A stretch of DNA of 64,000 nt. Source: Streptomyces xylophagus (GTDB lineage: Bacteria > Actinomycetota > Actinomycetes > Streptomycetales > Streptomycetaceae). Numbering within the stretch: the stretch's first letter is position 1; every line of letters begins with the position of its first letter. The stretch covers positions 32,880 to 96,879 of the forward strand of contig NZ_JNWO01000029.1 in assembly GCF_000716435.1 (NCBI RefSeq), in the 5' to 3' direction. Positions 51,045-60,771 of this stretch are shown piece by piece. Both the position numbers and the translations under genes were made by a program. The notes under the pieces were generated by a model. It searched no databases. It saw only the letters and a program-made list of their open reading frames with translations, and was not told the DNA's origin.

Positions 51045-52385
51045 CTAGGCCTTGGACAGCTGGAACATGGCCGCGGCCGGGAACTTCAGGTCGGCGCAGT
51101 CGCGGCGGGCGGCGACATCCGTGACGTACGCCTTGAAGAGGGCCTGGAGTCGCTTCTGGACGACCTTGTCGTACGGATAGTCGATGCTCAGCGTGTGGAC
51201 GGCCGGCTGTCCGGCGCAGGTGGAGGAGGCCCACCACACGTCCTCCTCGCCGTCGTGGCCCGCGGTGCCGGGGCTCAACGACGTGTGTTCCCTGCCGAAG
51301 TGGTCCGTCGCGACCTCGCGTGCCTCGTCGCCGAAGTAGGACTCGGTCCGCAGCCAGAAGGGCGCGAGCCGGATCACGTCGTCGAGGCTGTCGCCGCCGA
51401 CTTCGTCCTTGCCGAGGTCGGGCCACATCCTGCGCACCTCCTTGCTGCTCACCCCGAGCAGGCAGCTCTCCTCCTGCGCGTGGGCGGCGGCAGGGGTGGC
51501 CAGGGCGCGGTCGGGAAGACGCCAACGACCCTTCGCCGCGATGTATCCGGCGTACCAGCCGCACGTTCCGCCGGCCGACTTCGCGCTCACCAACTTCGCG
51601 CTGGGCGTGGGAAGTTCGGCAGGAAGTGCGGGCAGCGCGGCCTTGCAGCCCAGCTTCTTGGCCGCCCGTACGGCCGCGGTGCGGGCCAGCCCGGCAAGCG
51701 TTCTGCGGTCGGCGTCCGTGACCGGGGCGTCCTCGAAGTACTTGGCCACGGTCATGGTGTTGATGGAGGTCGTCCCGCCGGACTTGTCGGTGCACTTGGC
51801 CTTCACGACGGCGGCGTTGCCGTAGTACACACCCAGCCGCCCGTCACCGATCGGGTACGCCCCCGTCTGCTCGGCCTCCCGTGTGACGTCGGCGTCCGGC
51901 GCCCCGCCCAATATCCCGAACGGGTCGTCCCACCCGCTCACCAACTGCGCGAAGTCGTCGCTCGGGTTCGACCAGACCGAGAGCAGGAAGTGGTTGTACG
52001 TGGTGCCCGGCTTCCCGACCCGGTAGATCTCACACCGCGCGGGCATCGAGGCCGTACCGAGGCCGCCCATCGAGTCGTTGTCCTCGCTGCCCGCCCGCAC
52101 CCTCGTCGTACCGCCGTCGAGGTCCAGCACCTGGTCGGGGTCGACGAGCCCGGCGCAGGCCTTCGCGATCCGGTCCCGGCTGGCGGACCGGTCGAATTGG
52201 TCCCTCGTCTCCAGCCACAGCCCCCAGCCACCCGCACCGACCCCGAACACCGCTGCCACAGCCACGAGTTGGTTGACGGCGTTGCGCCGACGGCTCCCTC
52301 GGTCCGGAGTCAGCCAGCGGGAACGCGGAAAGGGCACCCGGGCACGCTCGGAGGAATCAGGCGTGTGTTCACTGTCGAAACTCAC
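51045..52385 (-). CDS. Membrane-anchored protein of unknown function
   Basis: 446 residues from the GTG at 52385, which has GGAGG six bases upstream; a longer frame upstream is not supported. One membrane helix at about 36-58 (QLVAVAAVFGVGAGGWGLW) after a basic N-terminus, then a large outside domain with several cysteines and repeated YDK/YNHF segments. No family recognised. It sits next to purL on the same strand but behind a terminator. Confidence 0.75.
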   Translation of the reverse strand: MSFDSEHTPDSSERARVPFPRSRWLTPDRGSRRRNAVNQLVAVAAVFGVGAGGWGLWLETRDQFDRSASRDRIAKACAGLVDPDQVLDLDGGTTRVRAGSEDNDSMGGLGTASMPARCEIYRVGKPGTTYNHFLLSVWSNPSDDFAQLVSGWDDPFGILGGAPDADVTREAEQTGAYPIGDGRLGVYYGNAAVVKAKCTDKSGGTTSINTMTVAKYFEDAPVTDADRRTLAGLARTAAVRAAKKLGCKAALPALPAELPTPSAKLVSAKSAGGTCGWYAGYIAAKGRWRLPDRALATPAAAHAQEESCLLGVSSKEVRRMWPDLGKDEVGGDSLDDVIRLAPFWLRTESYFGDEAREVATDHFGREHTSLSPGTAGHDGEEDVWWASSTCAGQPAVHTLSIDYPYDKVVQKRLQALFKAYVTDVAARRDCADLKFPAAAMFQLSKA

Positions 52386-52485
52386 GCGCACCTCCGGCCG
52401 CCGCCGAACTCGCGCATTCCCACCGGTACTTCCACGTTCCCGCTCCCCCGTTCCTCGCCCACGAATCGCCGAAGTTAGCACAAGC

Positions 52486-52518
52486 GAAGGCCCTGCCCGG
52501 ATCCCGGACAGGGCCTTC
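52486..52518 (-). terminator. Terminator of the purS-purQ-purL operon
   Basis: Stem GAAGGCCCTG...CAGGGCCTTC with an inner CCGG/CCGG pairing, 25 bases after the purL stop. Confidence 0.8.
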
Positions 52519-52542
52519 ACATGCATGCGTTCCTACGACGGT

Positions 52543-54801
52543 CTACGCCAGCAGCGCCGGGATCGTCCCCTCGTGCGCCTCGCGCAGTTCCTCCAGGGAG
52601 AGTGCGAACTCGCCCTGGATCTCGACCGATTCACCGTCGACGACACCGATGCGCGTGGCCGGCAGACCCCGCGCCCCGCACATGTCGTTGAAGCGCAGTT
52701 CCTCCGAGCGAGGGATCGCCACGACCGCGCGGCCCGCCGACTCCGAGAAGAGGAACGTGAACGCGTCCAGACCGTCCGGGACGATCAGGCGTGCGCCCTT
52801 CTCGCCCAACAGGGCCGATTCCACTACCGCTTGGATCAGACCGCCGTCGGACAGGTCGTGCGCGGAGTCGATCATGCCGTCGCGGGAGGCGGAGATCAGG
52901 ATCTCGGCCAGCAGGCGCTCGCGCTCCAGGTCGACCTTCGGGGGCAGGCCGCCGAGGTGGTCGTGGACGACCTGGGACCAGGCCGAGCCACCGAACTCCT
53001 CGCGTGTGTCACCGAGGAGGTAGATCAGCTGGCCTTCCTCCTGGAACGCCACCGGCGTGCGCCGCGCGACATCGTCGATGACGCCCAACACCGCGACGAC
53101 CGGGGTCGGGTGGATGGCGACCTCGCCCGTCTGGTTGTAGAGGGAGACATTGCCGCCCGTCACCGGCGTGCCCAACTGCTGGCAGGCGTCCGCCAGTCCA
53201 CGGATCGCCTCCGCGAACTGCCACATCACCGCCGGGTCTTCGGGCGAACCGAAGTTCAGGCAGTCGGAGACGGCGAGCGGCTTCGCGCCCGTCGTCGCCA
53301 CGTTGCGGTAGGCCTCCGAGAGCGCCAACTGCGCGCCCGCGTACGGGTCCAGCTTCGCGTACCGGCCGTTGCCGTCCGTCGCGATGGCGACCCCGAGGCC
53401 GGTCTCCTCGTCGATGCGGATCATGCCCGAGTCCTCGGGCTGCGCCAGCACCGTGTTGCCCTGCACGAAGTGGTCGTACTGAGACGTGATCCACTTCTTG
53501 GACGCCTGGTTCGGCGACGACACCAGCGCCAGGACCTGGGACTTCAGCTCCTCCGAAGTCCCGGGCCGGGCAAGCTTGTTGGCGTCGTCCGCCTGGAGCG
53601 CGTCCTGCCACTCGGGGCGGGCGTACGGGCGCTCGTAGACCGGGCCGTCGTGCGCGACCGTGCGCGGGTCGACGTCCACGATCTTGCCGCCGTGCCAGAA
53701 GATCTCCAGGCGATCGCCGTCGGTCACCTCACCGATGACCGTGGCGATGACGTCCCACTTCTCGCAGATCTCCAGGAAGCGGTCGACCTTCGACGGTTCG
53801 ACGACCGCGCACATCCGCTCCTGCGACTCGCTCATGAGGATTTCCTCGGGCGAGAGCGTGGAGTCACGGAGGGGGACGTCGTCCAGGGTGACCGTCATGC
53901 CGCCGGAGCCGTTGGACGCCAACTCGCTTGTGGCGCACGACAGTCCGGCCGCACCCAGGTCCTGGATGCCGACGACCAGCTTCTCGGCGAAGGCCTCGAG
54001 CGTGCACTCGATGAGGAGCTTCTCCTGGAAGGGGTCGCCCACCTGGACCGCCGGACGCTTCGACGGCTTCGCGTCGTCGAAGGTCTCGGAGGCGAGGATG
54101 GACGCGCCGCCGATGCCGTCGCCGCCCGTGCGGGCGCCGTAGAGGATGACCTTGTTGCCCGCGCCGGAGGCCTTCGCGAGGTGGATGTCCTCGTGCCGCA
54201 TGACGCCGATGGCGCCCGCGTTGACCAGCGGGTTGCCCTGGTAGCAGGCGTCGAAGACGACCTCGCCGCCGATGTTCGGCAGGCCCAGGCAGTTGCCGTA
54301 GCCGCCGATGCCCGCGACGACGCCTGGGAGGACGCGCTTGGTGTCCGGGTGGTCCGCCGCACCGAAGCGCAGGGGGTCGACGACCGCCACCGGGCGGGCG
54401 CCCATCGCGATGATGTCGCGGACGATGCCGCCGACGCCCGTGGCCGCGCCCTGATACGGCTCCACGTACGACGGGTGATTGTGGGACTCGACCTTGAACG
54501 TGACCGCGTAGCCCTGGCCGACGTCCACCACGCCCGCGTTCTCGCCGATGCCCACGAGCAGCGCGTCGGACTGCGGGGCCTTCTCGCCGAACTGGCGGAG
54601 GTGGACCTTGGAGGACTTGTAGCTGCAGTGCTCGGACCACATGACCGAGTACATGGCGAGCTCGGCACCGGTGGGCCGGCGGCCGAGGATCTCCACGACC
54701 CGCTCGTACTCGTCCTTCTTCAGGCCGAGTTCGGCCCAGGGCAGCTCGACGTCGGGGGTCTCGGCCGCGTGCTCGACCGTGTCCAGAGGCGTCCGGCTCA
54801 T
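52543..54801 (-). CDS. purL: Phosphoribosylformylglycinamidine synthase, PurL subunit
   Basis: 752 residues, the small PurL type that needs PurQ (glutaminase) and Pur[43 protein letters not shown] at the N-terminus, [25 protein letters not shown], and a C-terminal half with [13 protein letters not shown] and [12 protein letters not shown]. It amidates FGAR to FGAM. ATG start overlaps the purQ stop by four bases. Confidence 0.97.
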   Translation of the reverse strand: MSRTPLDTVEHAAETPDVELPWAELGLKKDEYERVVEILGRRPTGAELAMYSVMWSEHCSYKSSKVHLRQFGEKAPQSDALLVGIGENAGVVDVGQGYAVTFKVESHNHPSYVEPYQGAATGVGGIVRDIIAMGARPVAVVDPLRFGAADHPDTKRVLPGVVAGIGGYGNCLGLPNIGGEVVFDACYQGNPLVNAGAIGVMRHEDIHLAKASGAGNKVILYGARTGGDGIGGASILASETFDDAKPSKRPAVQVGDPFQEKLLIECTLEAFAEKLVVGIQDLGAAGLSCATSELASNGSGGMTVTLDDVPLRDSTLSPEEILMSESQERMCAVVEPSKVDRFLEICEKWDVIATVIGEVTDGDRLEIFWHGGKIVDVDPRTVAHDGPVYERPYARPEWQDALQADDANKLARPGTSEELKSQVLALVSSPNQASKKWITSQYDHFVQGNTVLAQPEDSGMIRIDEETGLGVAIATDGNGRYAKLDPYAGAQLALSEAYRNVATTGAKPLAVSDCLNFGSPEDPAVMWQFAEAIRGLADACQQLGTPVTGGNVSLYNQTGEVAIHPTPVVAVLGVIDDVARRTPVAFQEEGQLIYLLGDTREEFGGSAWSQVVHDHLGGLPPKVDLERERLLAEILISASRDGMIDSAHDLSDGGLIQAVVESALLGEKGARLIVPDGLDAFTFLFSESAGRAVVAIPRSEELRFNDMCGARGLPATRIGVVDGESVEIQGEFALSLEELREAHEGTIPALLA

Positions 54802-55478
54802 GCGTTGACCAGCTTCTTGAGGATCGAGGTGAAGAAGGGGAGGCCGTCGGTGCGGCCGGACCCGACGAGCGGCTCGACGGCGTGCTCGGGGTGCGGCATG
54901 AGGCCCACGACGTTCCCGGCGGCGTTCGTGATGCCCGCGATGTCGCGCAGCGAGCCGTTCGGGTTCACGTCGACGTAGCGGAAGACGACGCGGCCCTCCG
55001 CCTCCAGCTCGTCGAGCGTGTGCTCGTCGGCGACGTAGCGGCCGTCCATGTTCTTCAGCGGGATGTGGATCTCCTGGCCGGACACGTAGTCGCTGGTCCA
55101 GGCGGTGTCCGCGTTCTCCACCCGCAGTTTCTGGTCACGGCAGATGAAGTGGAGGTGGTTGTTGCCGAGCATCGCGCCGGGGAGGAGGTGCGCCTCGGTG
55201 AGGATCTGGAAGCCGTTGCAGATGCCGAGGACGGGGAGTCCCGACTTCGCCTGCTCGATGACCGTCTCCATCACCGGCGAGAAACGGGAGATGGCGCCCG
55301 CGCGCAGATAGTCGCCGTAGGAAAAACCGCCCGGGAGGACGACCGCGTCGACCTGGTGGAGGTTCTTGTCCTTGTGCCAGAGGGCGACCGGTTCGGCGCC
55401 GGCGAGGCGGATCGCGCGCTGGGTGTCGCGGTCGTCGAGGCTGCCGGGGAAAGTGACGACGCCAATACGAGCGGTCAC
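54798..55478 (-). CDS. purQ: Phosphoribosylformylglycinamidine synthase, PurQ glutaminase subunit
   Basis: 226 residues, class I glutamine amidotransferase: nucleophile in [10 protein letters not shown], histidine and glutamate in [10 protein letters not shown]. It supplies ammonia to PurL. The GTG start overlaps the purS stop (GTGA), and its stop overlaps purL, so the three subunits are made in proportion. Confidence 0.97.
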   Translation of the reverse strand: MTARIGVVTFPGSLDDRDTQRAIRLAGAEPVALWHKDKNLHQVDAVVLPGGFSYGDYLRAGAISRFSPVMETVIEQAKSGLPVLGICNGFQILTEAHLLPGAMLGNNHLHFICRDQKLRVENADTAWTSDYVSGQEIHIPLKNMDGRYVADEHTLDELEAEGRVVFRYVDVNPNGSLRDIAGITNAAGNVVGLMPHPEHAVEPLVGSGRTDGLPFFTSILKKLVNA

Positions 55479-55744
55479 TTGGCGGCCTCCGCCACTTCTT
55501 CCACCTTGACGGTGAAGTCCTCGATCACCGTGTTGGCGAGGAAGGATTCCGCAAGATCGTGGATGCGGGCGAGCGCGGCCTCGTCGACCGGGCCGTCAAC
55601 TTCCAGTTCGAATCGCTTTCCCTGACGTACGTCGGAGATGCCTTCGAAACCCAGGCGTGGCAGCGCACGCTGGACCGCCTGGCCCTGGGGGTCGAGGATC
55701 TCCGGCTTGAGCATGACGTCGACTACGACGCGTGCCACTGGCAC
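55475..55744 (-). CDS. purS: Phosphoribosylformylglycinamidine synthase, PurS subunit
   Basis: 89 residues: [39 protein letters not shown] and the C-terminal [12 protein letters not shown]. PurS bridges PurL and PurQ. First gene of purS-purQ-purL. GTG start. Confidence 0.96.
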   Translation of the reverse strand: MPVARVVVDVMLKPEILDPQGQAVQRALPRLGFEGISDVRQGKRFELEVDGPVDEAALARIHDLAESFLANTVIEDFTVKVEEVAEAAK

Positions 55745-56120
55745 TCCCGGTGTTGTGGTGCTGAGCGTGTTCCTGCGGGTCTTCGACAGGTGTCTTCAGA
55801 CTACCCGCACAAAATTTCTACGCGGGTAGAGTTGTAGGAATCTACGTGATGACCATCACGATCCGGTGTCGGGCGGGGGTCTTCACGAAAAGTTCAGGGA
55901 AAGATCCCGGATCGATGCCGGTTCCCTATTGCGCGGAGACACGCGGGAAGATTTAGTCGGGCTTCACATTGCATTGCCGGGCACTGTACAAATGAATTGG
56001 CAATAGCCGATACTTTGCCCAATAACAGGCGGACAGTCGACATCTCCGCACCTCCGTGGCGTCTCTGTACGTCCCTGCGGATAGTGCGGTCGGAGGTGTC
56101 GCACGAAGGGACCGATATTC
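55745..56120. other. 376-base divergent region between purS and lsr2
   Basis: It carries both promoters and no further gene. Palindromes: CGTGATG-ac-CATCACG at 55845-55860, CCCGC...GCGGG at 55804-55826, and a possible leader hairpin CACCTCCG (56049-56056) / CGGAGGTG (56091-56098) before lsr2. The stretch near 55960-56040 is AT-rich for this genome, a typical Lsr2 target, which would allow autoregulation (inference). Confidence 0.6.
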
Positions 56121-56438
56121 GTGGCGCAGAAGGTCGTGGTCACTCTCTTTGACGACATCGACGGCTCGGAAGCGGCGGAAACGATCGCCTTCGGGCTCGA
56201 CGGCAAGTCGTACGAGATCGACCTGAATCAAGCCAATGCCAAGAAACTGCGTAAGGCGCTCGCGCCGTACGTGGACGCAGGTCGCAAGCGGTCGAGGTCG
56301 GGCAAGGCCTACCGCCAGACCGAGGTGGCCCCCGACCCGGCAGCCGTCCGGGCCTGGGCGCAGGCGAACAAGATGGACGTGCCGGCGCGCGGACGCATCC
56401 CCAAGAAGGTCTACGAGGCGTTCGCCGCAGCGCAGTAG
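56121..56438 (+). CDS. lsr2: Nucleoid-associated protein Lsr2
   Basis: 105 residues: the dimerisation domain MAQKVVVTLFDDIDGSEAAETIAFGLDGKSYEIDL, a linker, and the DNA-binding domain ending DVPARGRIPKKVYEAFAAA with the RGR minor-groove motif. Lsr2 is the actinobacterial H-NS analogue; it bridges AT-rich DNA and silences acquired genes. GTG start with GAAGGGA upstream. Candidates for silencing in this window are the AT-rich parts of the 20-23 kb island. Confidence 0.97.
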   Translation: MAQKVVVTLFDDIDGSEAAETIAFGLDGKSYEIDLNQANAKKLRKALAPYVDAGRKRSRSGKAYRQTEVAPDPAAVRAWAQANKMDVPARGRIPKKVYEAFAAAQ

Positions 56439-56574
56439 AAGTCCGCGTGAAGCTGGGCCGACGGCCGGTCATCGGCCCCTCGGGACAACCGACTTGCGCT
56501 GCACCCCTCCTGGTCAGCTAGAGTTCGGAGCACGCCGAGGGGCGAGGCCGAAAGGCCCAGCTCACGGAGTACAC

Positions 56575-56646
56575 GCGGGTGTAGTTCAGTAGCAGAACAT
56601 CCCCCTTCCAGGGGGAAGGCGCAGTGTGCAATTCCTGTCACCCGCT
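56575..56646 (+). tRNA. tRNA-Gly (anticodon TCC), non-canonical
   Basis: 72-nt cloverleaf with a normal acceptor GCGGGTG / CACCCGC, D-stem and anticodon arm (TCCCC-CTTCCAG-GGGGA). However, the D-loop reads AGTAGCAG without the universal GG, and the T-arm reads GCAGT-GTGCAATT-CCTGT, without TTCRANY and with a mismatch at the stem end. It is therefore unlikely to fold tightly in the standard L-shape. See findings. Confidence 0.85.
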
Positions 56647-56726
56647 CTGCATCGCCGTCCGGACCACTGTTGTGGATCGGGTAGGCTGGTGCTCGCACCG
56701 ACCGGTGAGAGCCGATCGGATGCATT

Positions 56727-56799
56727 GCGGACGTAGCTCAGTTGGTAGAGCGCAACCTTGCCAAGGTTGAGGTCGCCAGTTCGAACCTGGTCGTCCGCT
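56727..56799 (+). tRNA. tRNA-Gly (anticodon GCC), copy 1
   Basis: 73-nt cloverleaf: GCGGACG / CGTCCGC acceptor, anticodon loop TTGCCAA, T-arm GTTCGAACC. Identical to copy 2 at 60692-60764. Confidence 0.96.
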
Positions 56800-56806
56800 C
56801 CAGCGA

Positions 56807-56836
56807 AAGACCCCGGTCCAGTGGACCGGGGTTTTT
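56807..56836 (+). terminator. Terminator after tRNA-Gly copy 1
   Basis: ACCCCGGTCCA / TGGACCGGGGT hairpin with TTTTT, nearly identical to that after copy 2. Confidence 0.88.
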
Positions 56837-56942
56837 GCTGTGCCCGATCCGCATCAACAGATCGTCCCCGTCTGACATTTGTCATGCCGAGTGATGACAG
56901 CGCGCACTGCTCCCGGCCGCCGATCGCCGGGACGCTGAAGTC

Positions 56943-57881
56943 ATGGACACCAACGAACACGAACACGTGATTGAGGTCACTGACCTACGCCGTGTGTACG
57001 GGGGCGGGTTCGAGGCTGTGCGGGGGATCACCTTCTCCGTGCGACGCGGCGAGGTCTTCGCGCTCCTGGGCACCAATGGGGCGGGCAAGACGTCCACGGT
57101 CGAACTGCTGGAAGGGCTCGCGGCGCCGTCCGGCGGGCGGGTGCGCGTCCTCGGCCACGATCCCTACGCCGAGCGGGCCGCCGTACGGCCGCGGACCGGG
57201 GTGATGTTGCAGGAGGGCGGGTTTCCGTCCGAGCTGACCGTCGCGGAGACCGCGCGGATGTGGGCCGGCTGCACGAGCGGGGCGCGGCCCGAGGCGGAGG
57301 CGCTCGCGCTGGTCGGACTCGCCCGGCGGGCGGACGTACGGGTGAAGCAGTTGTCCGGGGGTGAACGGCGGCGGCTCGACCTCGCGCTCGCGCTGCTCGG
57401 TGAGCCCGAGGTGCTCTTCCTCGACGAGCCGACGACCGGTCTTGACGCCAAAGGGCGCCGGGACACCTGGGAGTTGGTGCGGGCGCTGCGGGACGGCGGG
57501 ACCACCGTGCTGCTGACCACGCACTATCTGGAGGAGGCCGAGGGGCTCGCCGACCGGCTCGCGATCCTGAGCGAGGGGCGGATCGCGGTCACGGGGACAC
57601 CGGCCGAGGTCACGGCGGGACGGCCGTCGCGGATCTCCTTCGAACTGCCCTCGGGCTATTTCGTGGGGGACCTGCCGCCGCTCGGCGAGCTGGGGGTCGT
57701 CGGGCACGAGGTGGCCGGGGGAGTCGTACGACTGGAGACGCACGAGTTGCAGCGGGCGGCCACCGGGCTGTTGGTGTGGGCCGAGCGGGCGCGGATCGAG
57801 TTGGGGCGGCTGGAGGTGCGGTCGGCCTCGCTGGAGGAGGCGTTCCTGGGGATCGCGCGGGAGCAGGAGGTGGCGGTATGA
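56943..57881 (+). CDS. ABC transporter ATP-binding protein (drug-export type)
   Basis: 312 residues: Walker A GTNGAGKTS near residue 40, signature LSGGERRRLDLAL, Walker B LFLDEPTTGLD, H-loop TTHYLEEAE. The C-terminal 80 residues match the DrrA-like exporters. Pairs with the permease downstream (ATGA overlap). The export substrate is unknown; the linked two-component system probably senses it or membrane stress. Confidence 0.93.
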   Translation: MDTNEHEHVIEVTDLRRVYGGGFEAVRGITFSVRRGEVFALLGTNGAGKTSTVELLEGLAAPSGGRVRVLGHDPYAERAAVRPRTGVMLQEGGFPSELTVAETARMWAGCTSGARPEAEALALVGLARRADVRVKQLSGGERRRLDLALALLGEPEVLFLDEPTTGLDAKGRRDTWELVRALRDGGTTVLLTTHYLEEAEGLADRLAILSEGRIAVTGTPAEVTAGRPSRISFELPSGYFVGDLPPLGELGVVGHEVAGGVVRLETHELQRAATGLLVWAERARIELGRLEVRSASLEEAFLGIAREQEVAV

Positions 57882-58654
57882 GTGCCGTGGCAACTACTCC
57901 GGTACGGCGGCTGCGGGCGCTGGGGCGGGCCGAGCTGAGCCTGCTCGGGCGGAACCGGAATGCGGTGGTCACGGCGCTGTTCGTGCCGCTGGCGCTGCCG
58001 TTCAGCGTGCGGCCGGCGGTCGACCAGATGGATCTGAAGGGGGAGGGACTGTCGGTCGGCTCGGTGATGCTCACCGCCGCGATCGGGTTCTCGCTGCTCT
58101 TCGCCGTGTACTCGTCCCTGGTCAGCGCGTTTGTCGCGCGCCGGGAGGAACTCGTCCTCAAGCGGCTGCGCACCGGGGAGCTCGGCGACTCCGAGATCCT
58201 CGCCGGCACCGCGCTCCCGGCGGTGTGCCTCGGGCTCGTGCAGTCGCTGCTGCTGGCCGTGGCGTGCGTGGTGCTCCTCGACGCCGGGGCCCCGAAGATG
58301 CCCCAACTCGTCGTCCTGGGGCTGCTGTTCGGGCTCTTCCTGTCCGCCGCGCTGGCCGCCCTCACGGCGAGTGTGACCAGGACGGCGGAGAGCGCGCAGG
58401 TGACCGCGCTGCCGGTGGTGCTGGTGTCCATGATGGGATCCGGGATCATCGTCCCGCTCCAGCTCCTGTCCGACCGGGTCGCCGACGTCTGCCAGTTCCT
58501 GCCCCTCTCCCCCGTGATCCGGCTGGTCGGCGGCGGCTGGAACGGCGACCTGTCCGGCTACGACGCTCTCGGCGCCGTCCTGACCGCTCTGGCCTGGACC
58601 GTCCTCGCGGTGTTTGCTGTACGGCGGTGGTTCCGCTGGGAACCGCGGCGCTGA
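57878..58654 (+). CDS. ABC-2 type permease
   Basis: 258 residues with six hydrophobic segments, typical ABC-2 exporter subunit (FAVYSSLVSAFVARREELVLKRLRTGELGD between helices 2 and 3; VLVSMMGSGIIVPL near helix 5). The ATG at 57878 overlaps the ATPase stop and is preceded by GGAGG. Together with the ATPase it forms an efflux pump of DrrAB type. Confidence 0.9.
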   Translation: MSAVATTPVRRLRALGRAELSLLGRNRNAVVTALFVPLALPFSVRPAVDQMDLKGEGLSVGSVMLTAAIGFSLLFAVYSSLVSAFVARREELVLKRLRTGELGDSEILAGTALPAVCLGLVQSLLLAVACVVLLDAGAPKMPQLVVLGLLFGLFLSAALAALTASVTRTAESAQVTALPVVLVSMMGSGIIVPLQLLSDRVADVCQFLPLSPVIRLVGGGWNGDLSGYDALGAVLTALAWTVLAVFAVRRWFRWEPRR

Positions 58655-58683
58655 GGTACGAGGGGTACGGGGAGCACGAGGAA

Positions 58684-60054
58684 ATGCGAACGTCGGGAGT
58701 CTCGACCGGTTGGTGGGGGCGGAAGAGCACGCCCGGGAAGGTCGAGACGTACACCCGGTGGTCCTTCCACTTCTTCGCGGTGGTCGAGGTCGCGGCCGTC
58801 GGGCTGCCGGCCTTCGCCCAGGCCGGGACCGGGCTCGCGGCCTGGCTGCCGGCGGTCGTGGTCGTGCACGCCGTGCTCTGTTCCCGGACCGCCTCCCAGG
58901 CCCTCGACTGGACCCGCGGCAGACGTGAGCAGCCCGTACGACTGCTGGGGGCGCTCGGCGCGGTCACCGTGCTGATCGCCGTCGGCTCGGTCGTCCTCTC
59001 GGAGCGGGGCCCCGGCGGGGAGCATGTGGCGGCCGCCGCGAACACGGTCTTCGTGGGGGTGCTGAGTTTCGGCGCCGGCACGCTCACGCTCGGGGTCCGC
59101 GGCCGGTGGCACGTCCTCTCGGTCGTGGCGGGGAGCGTGGCCGGCGCGTTGCTCGTGCAGCTCCCGCTGGGCGTGGCCGCCCCCGCCGCACTCGGCACCG
59201 CGTTCGCCGTCCTCGTCACCTGCGGCGGCCTCGCCTTCACCTCCGTCTTCTCCGTCTGGCTCCTCGACGCCGTCTACGAACTCGACGAGGCCCGCGAGAC
59301 CCGCGCCCGCCTCGCCGTCGCCGAGGAACGGCTTCGCTTCGGCCGCGACCTGCACGACGTGATGGGCCGCAACCTGTCGGTGATCGCCCTGAAGAGCGAA
59401 CTCGCGGTGCAGCTCGCGCGGCGTGGGCGGACCGAGGCCGTGGAGCAGATGATCGAGGTCCAGCGGATCGCGCGGGAGTCGCAACGGGAAGTACGCGATG
59501 TCGTACGGGGCTACCGCGAGGCCGATCTCCGGCTCGAACTGGCCGGTGCGCAGGGCGTGTTGAGTGCGGCCGGGATCGAGTGCGAGGTCACCGGGGACGC
59601 GGCCGGGCTGCCGGTCGAGGTGCAGTCGGCGCTCGGGTGGGTGGTCCGGGAGGCGACGACCAATGTGCTGCGGCACGGGGACGCGGGGCGGTGCGCGGTC
59701 GCGGTGCGGGTGGTGGAGGGGCATGTGGTGTTGACCGTGGAGAACGACGGGGCCGAGGGGGCGGGGGGTGGCGGTGACTCCGTCGGCGGTGGCGGTGGTG
59801 CTGGTGGTGGGGGCGGCCTCGGCGGTGCGGGCGCTGGCGGCCGTGGCGGTAGCGGTGGCGGAGACGCCGGTGAAGGCTTCGACGGCGGCGGCAAGGGCGG
59901 GGCGGGGCTCGTGGGGTTGCGGGAGCGGCTGACCGCGGTCGGCGGGGAGTTGGAGGCGGGGGCTGTGGACGGCGACCGGTTCCGGGTGGTGGCCACGGTG
60001 CCGCTGCCCGCGGCGACGGGGACGAGGACCGGGACGGAGGGCGTCACGTCATGA
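58684..60054 (+). CDS. Sensor histidine kinase (NarL-type partner) with glycine-rich insertion
   Basis: 456 residues. Four to five membrane helices (about 28-185), then a HisKA_3 domain with LRFGRDLHDVMGRNLSVIALKS (His224) and a HATPase domain starting EATTNVLRHG. Between the ENDG box and the GLVGLRERL box lies a glycine-rich stretch of about 50 residues (aa 357-406), where the ATP lid normally has a short loop. 29 bases after the permease gene; its stop overlaps the response regulator start. Confidence 0.9.
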   Translation: MRTSGVSTGWWGRKSTPGKVETYTRWSFHFFAVVEVAAVGLPAFAQAGTGLAAWLPAVVVVHAVLCSRTASQALDWTRGRREQPVRLLGALGAVTVLIAVGSVVLSERGPGGEHVAAAANTVFVGVLSFGAGTLTLGVRGRWHVLSVVAGSVAGALLVQLPLGVAAPAALGTAFAVLVTCGGLAFTSVFSVWLLDAVYELDEARETRARLAVAEERLRFGRDLHDVMGRNLSVIALKSELAVQLARRGRTEAVEQMIEVQRIARESQREVRDVVRGYREADLRLELAGAQGVLSAAGIECEVTGDAAGLPVEVQSALGWVVREATTNVLRHGDAGRCAVAVRVVEGHVVLTVENDGAEGAGGGGDSVGGGGGAGGGGGLGGAGAGGRGGSGGGDAGEGFDGGGKGGAGLVGLRERLTAVGGELEAGAVDGDRFRVVATVPLPAATGTRTGTEGVTS

Positions 60055-60668
60055 CCTCACCCGTCGTACGACTCCTCCTCGCCGACGACGAGCACCTCAT
60101 CCGGGGTGCGCTCGCCGCGCTGCTCGGGCTTGAGGACGATCTCGTGGTGGTGGCCGAGGCGGCGACCGGGCCCGAGGCGTTGGCGATGGCCAGGGCGCAT
60201 GAGCCGGATGTGGCGGTGCTCGATCTTCAGATGCCGGGGGCGGACGGTGTGAAGGTCGCCACATCGCTGCGGGCCGAACTGCCCGGCTGCCGGGTGCTGA
60301 TCGTGACCGGGCACGGCCGGCCCGGGCATCTGAAACGGGCGCTCGCTGCGGGTGTGCGCGGGTTCGTGCCGAAGACGGTCAGCGCGCAGCGGCTCGCGGA
60401 GATCATCCGCACGGTGCACGCCGGAAACCGTTACATCGACCCCGAGTTGGCCGCCGACGCGATCTCCGCCGGGGACTCGCCGCTCACCGCCCGCGAGGCC
60501 GAGGTCCTGGAGCTGGCCGCCGACGGGGCGCCGGTCGCGGAGATCGCCGAACGGGCCGCGCTGTCCCAGGGCACCGTACGGAACTATCTCTCCTCCGCCG
60601 TCTCGAAACTCGGTGCCGAGAACCGTCATACGGCAGTGCGTCTCGCACGCGAGCGAGGTTGGGTATAG
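60051..60668 (+). CDS. LuxR/NarL-type response regulator
   Basis: 205 residues: receiver domain with ADDEHL (acidic pocket), phosphoacceptor Asp58 in VLDLQMPG, and a T/K pair (TGHG, PKTV); LuxR HTH at 140-195 (LTAREAEVLELAADGAPVAEIAERAALSQGTVRNYLS pattern). The ATG overlaps the kinase stop (ATGA). Probably controls the adjacent ABC exporter genes. Confidence 0.93.
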   Translation: MTSPVVRLLLADDEHLIRGALAALLGLEDDLVVVAEAATGPEALAMARAHEPDVAVLDLQMPGADGVKVATSLRAELPGCRVLIVTGHGRPGHLKRALAAGVRGFVPKTVSAQRLAEIIRTVHAGNRYIDPELAADAISAGDSPLTAREAEVLELAADGAPVAEIAERAALSQGTVRNYLSSAVSKLGAENRHTAVRLARERGWV

Positions 60669-60691
60669 TTGCTCTCGCGCCACGGCGCAGC

Positions 60692-60764
60692 GCGGACGTA
60701 GCTCAGTTGGTAGAGCGCAACCTTGCCAAGGTTGAGGTCGCCAGTTCGAACCTGGTCGTCCGCT
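60692..60764 (+). tRNA. tRNA-Gly (anticodon GCC), copy 2
   Basis: Identical to the gene at 56727-56799. It begins 23 bases after the response-regulator stop. Confidence 0.96.
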
Positions 60765-60771
60765 CGGGAAC

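Noticed and set aside
52078..54978. 966-residue open frame opposite purL
   Set aside because: Shadow; purL, purQ and purS are unmistakable on the minus strand.
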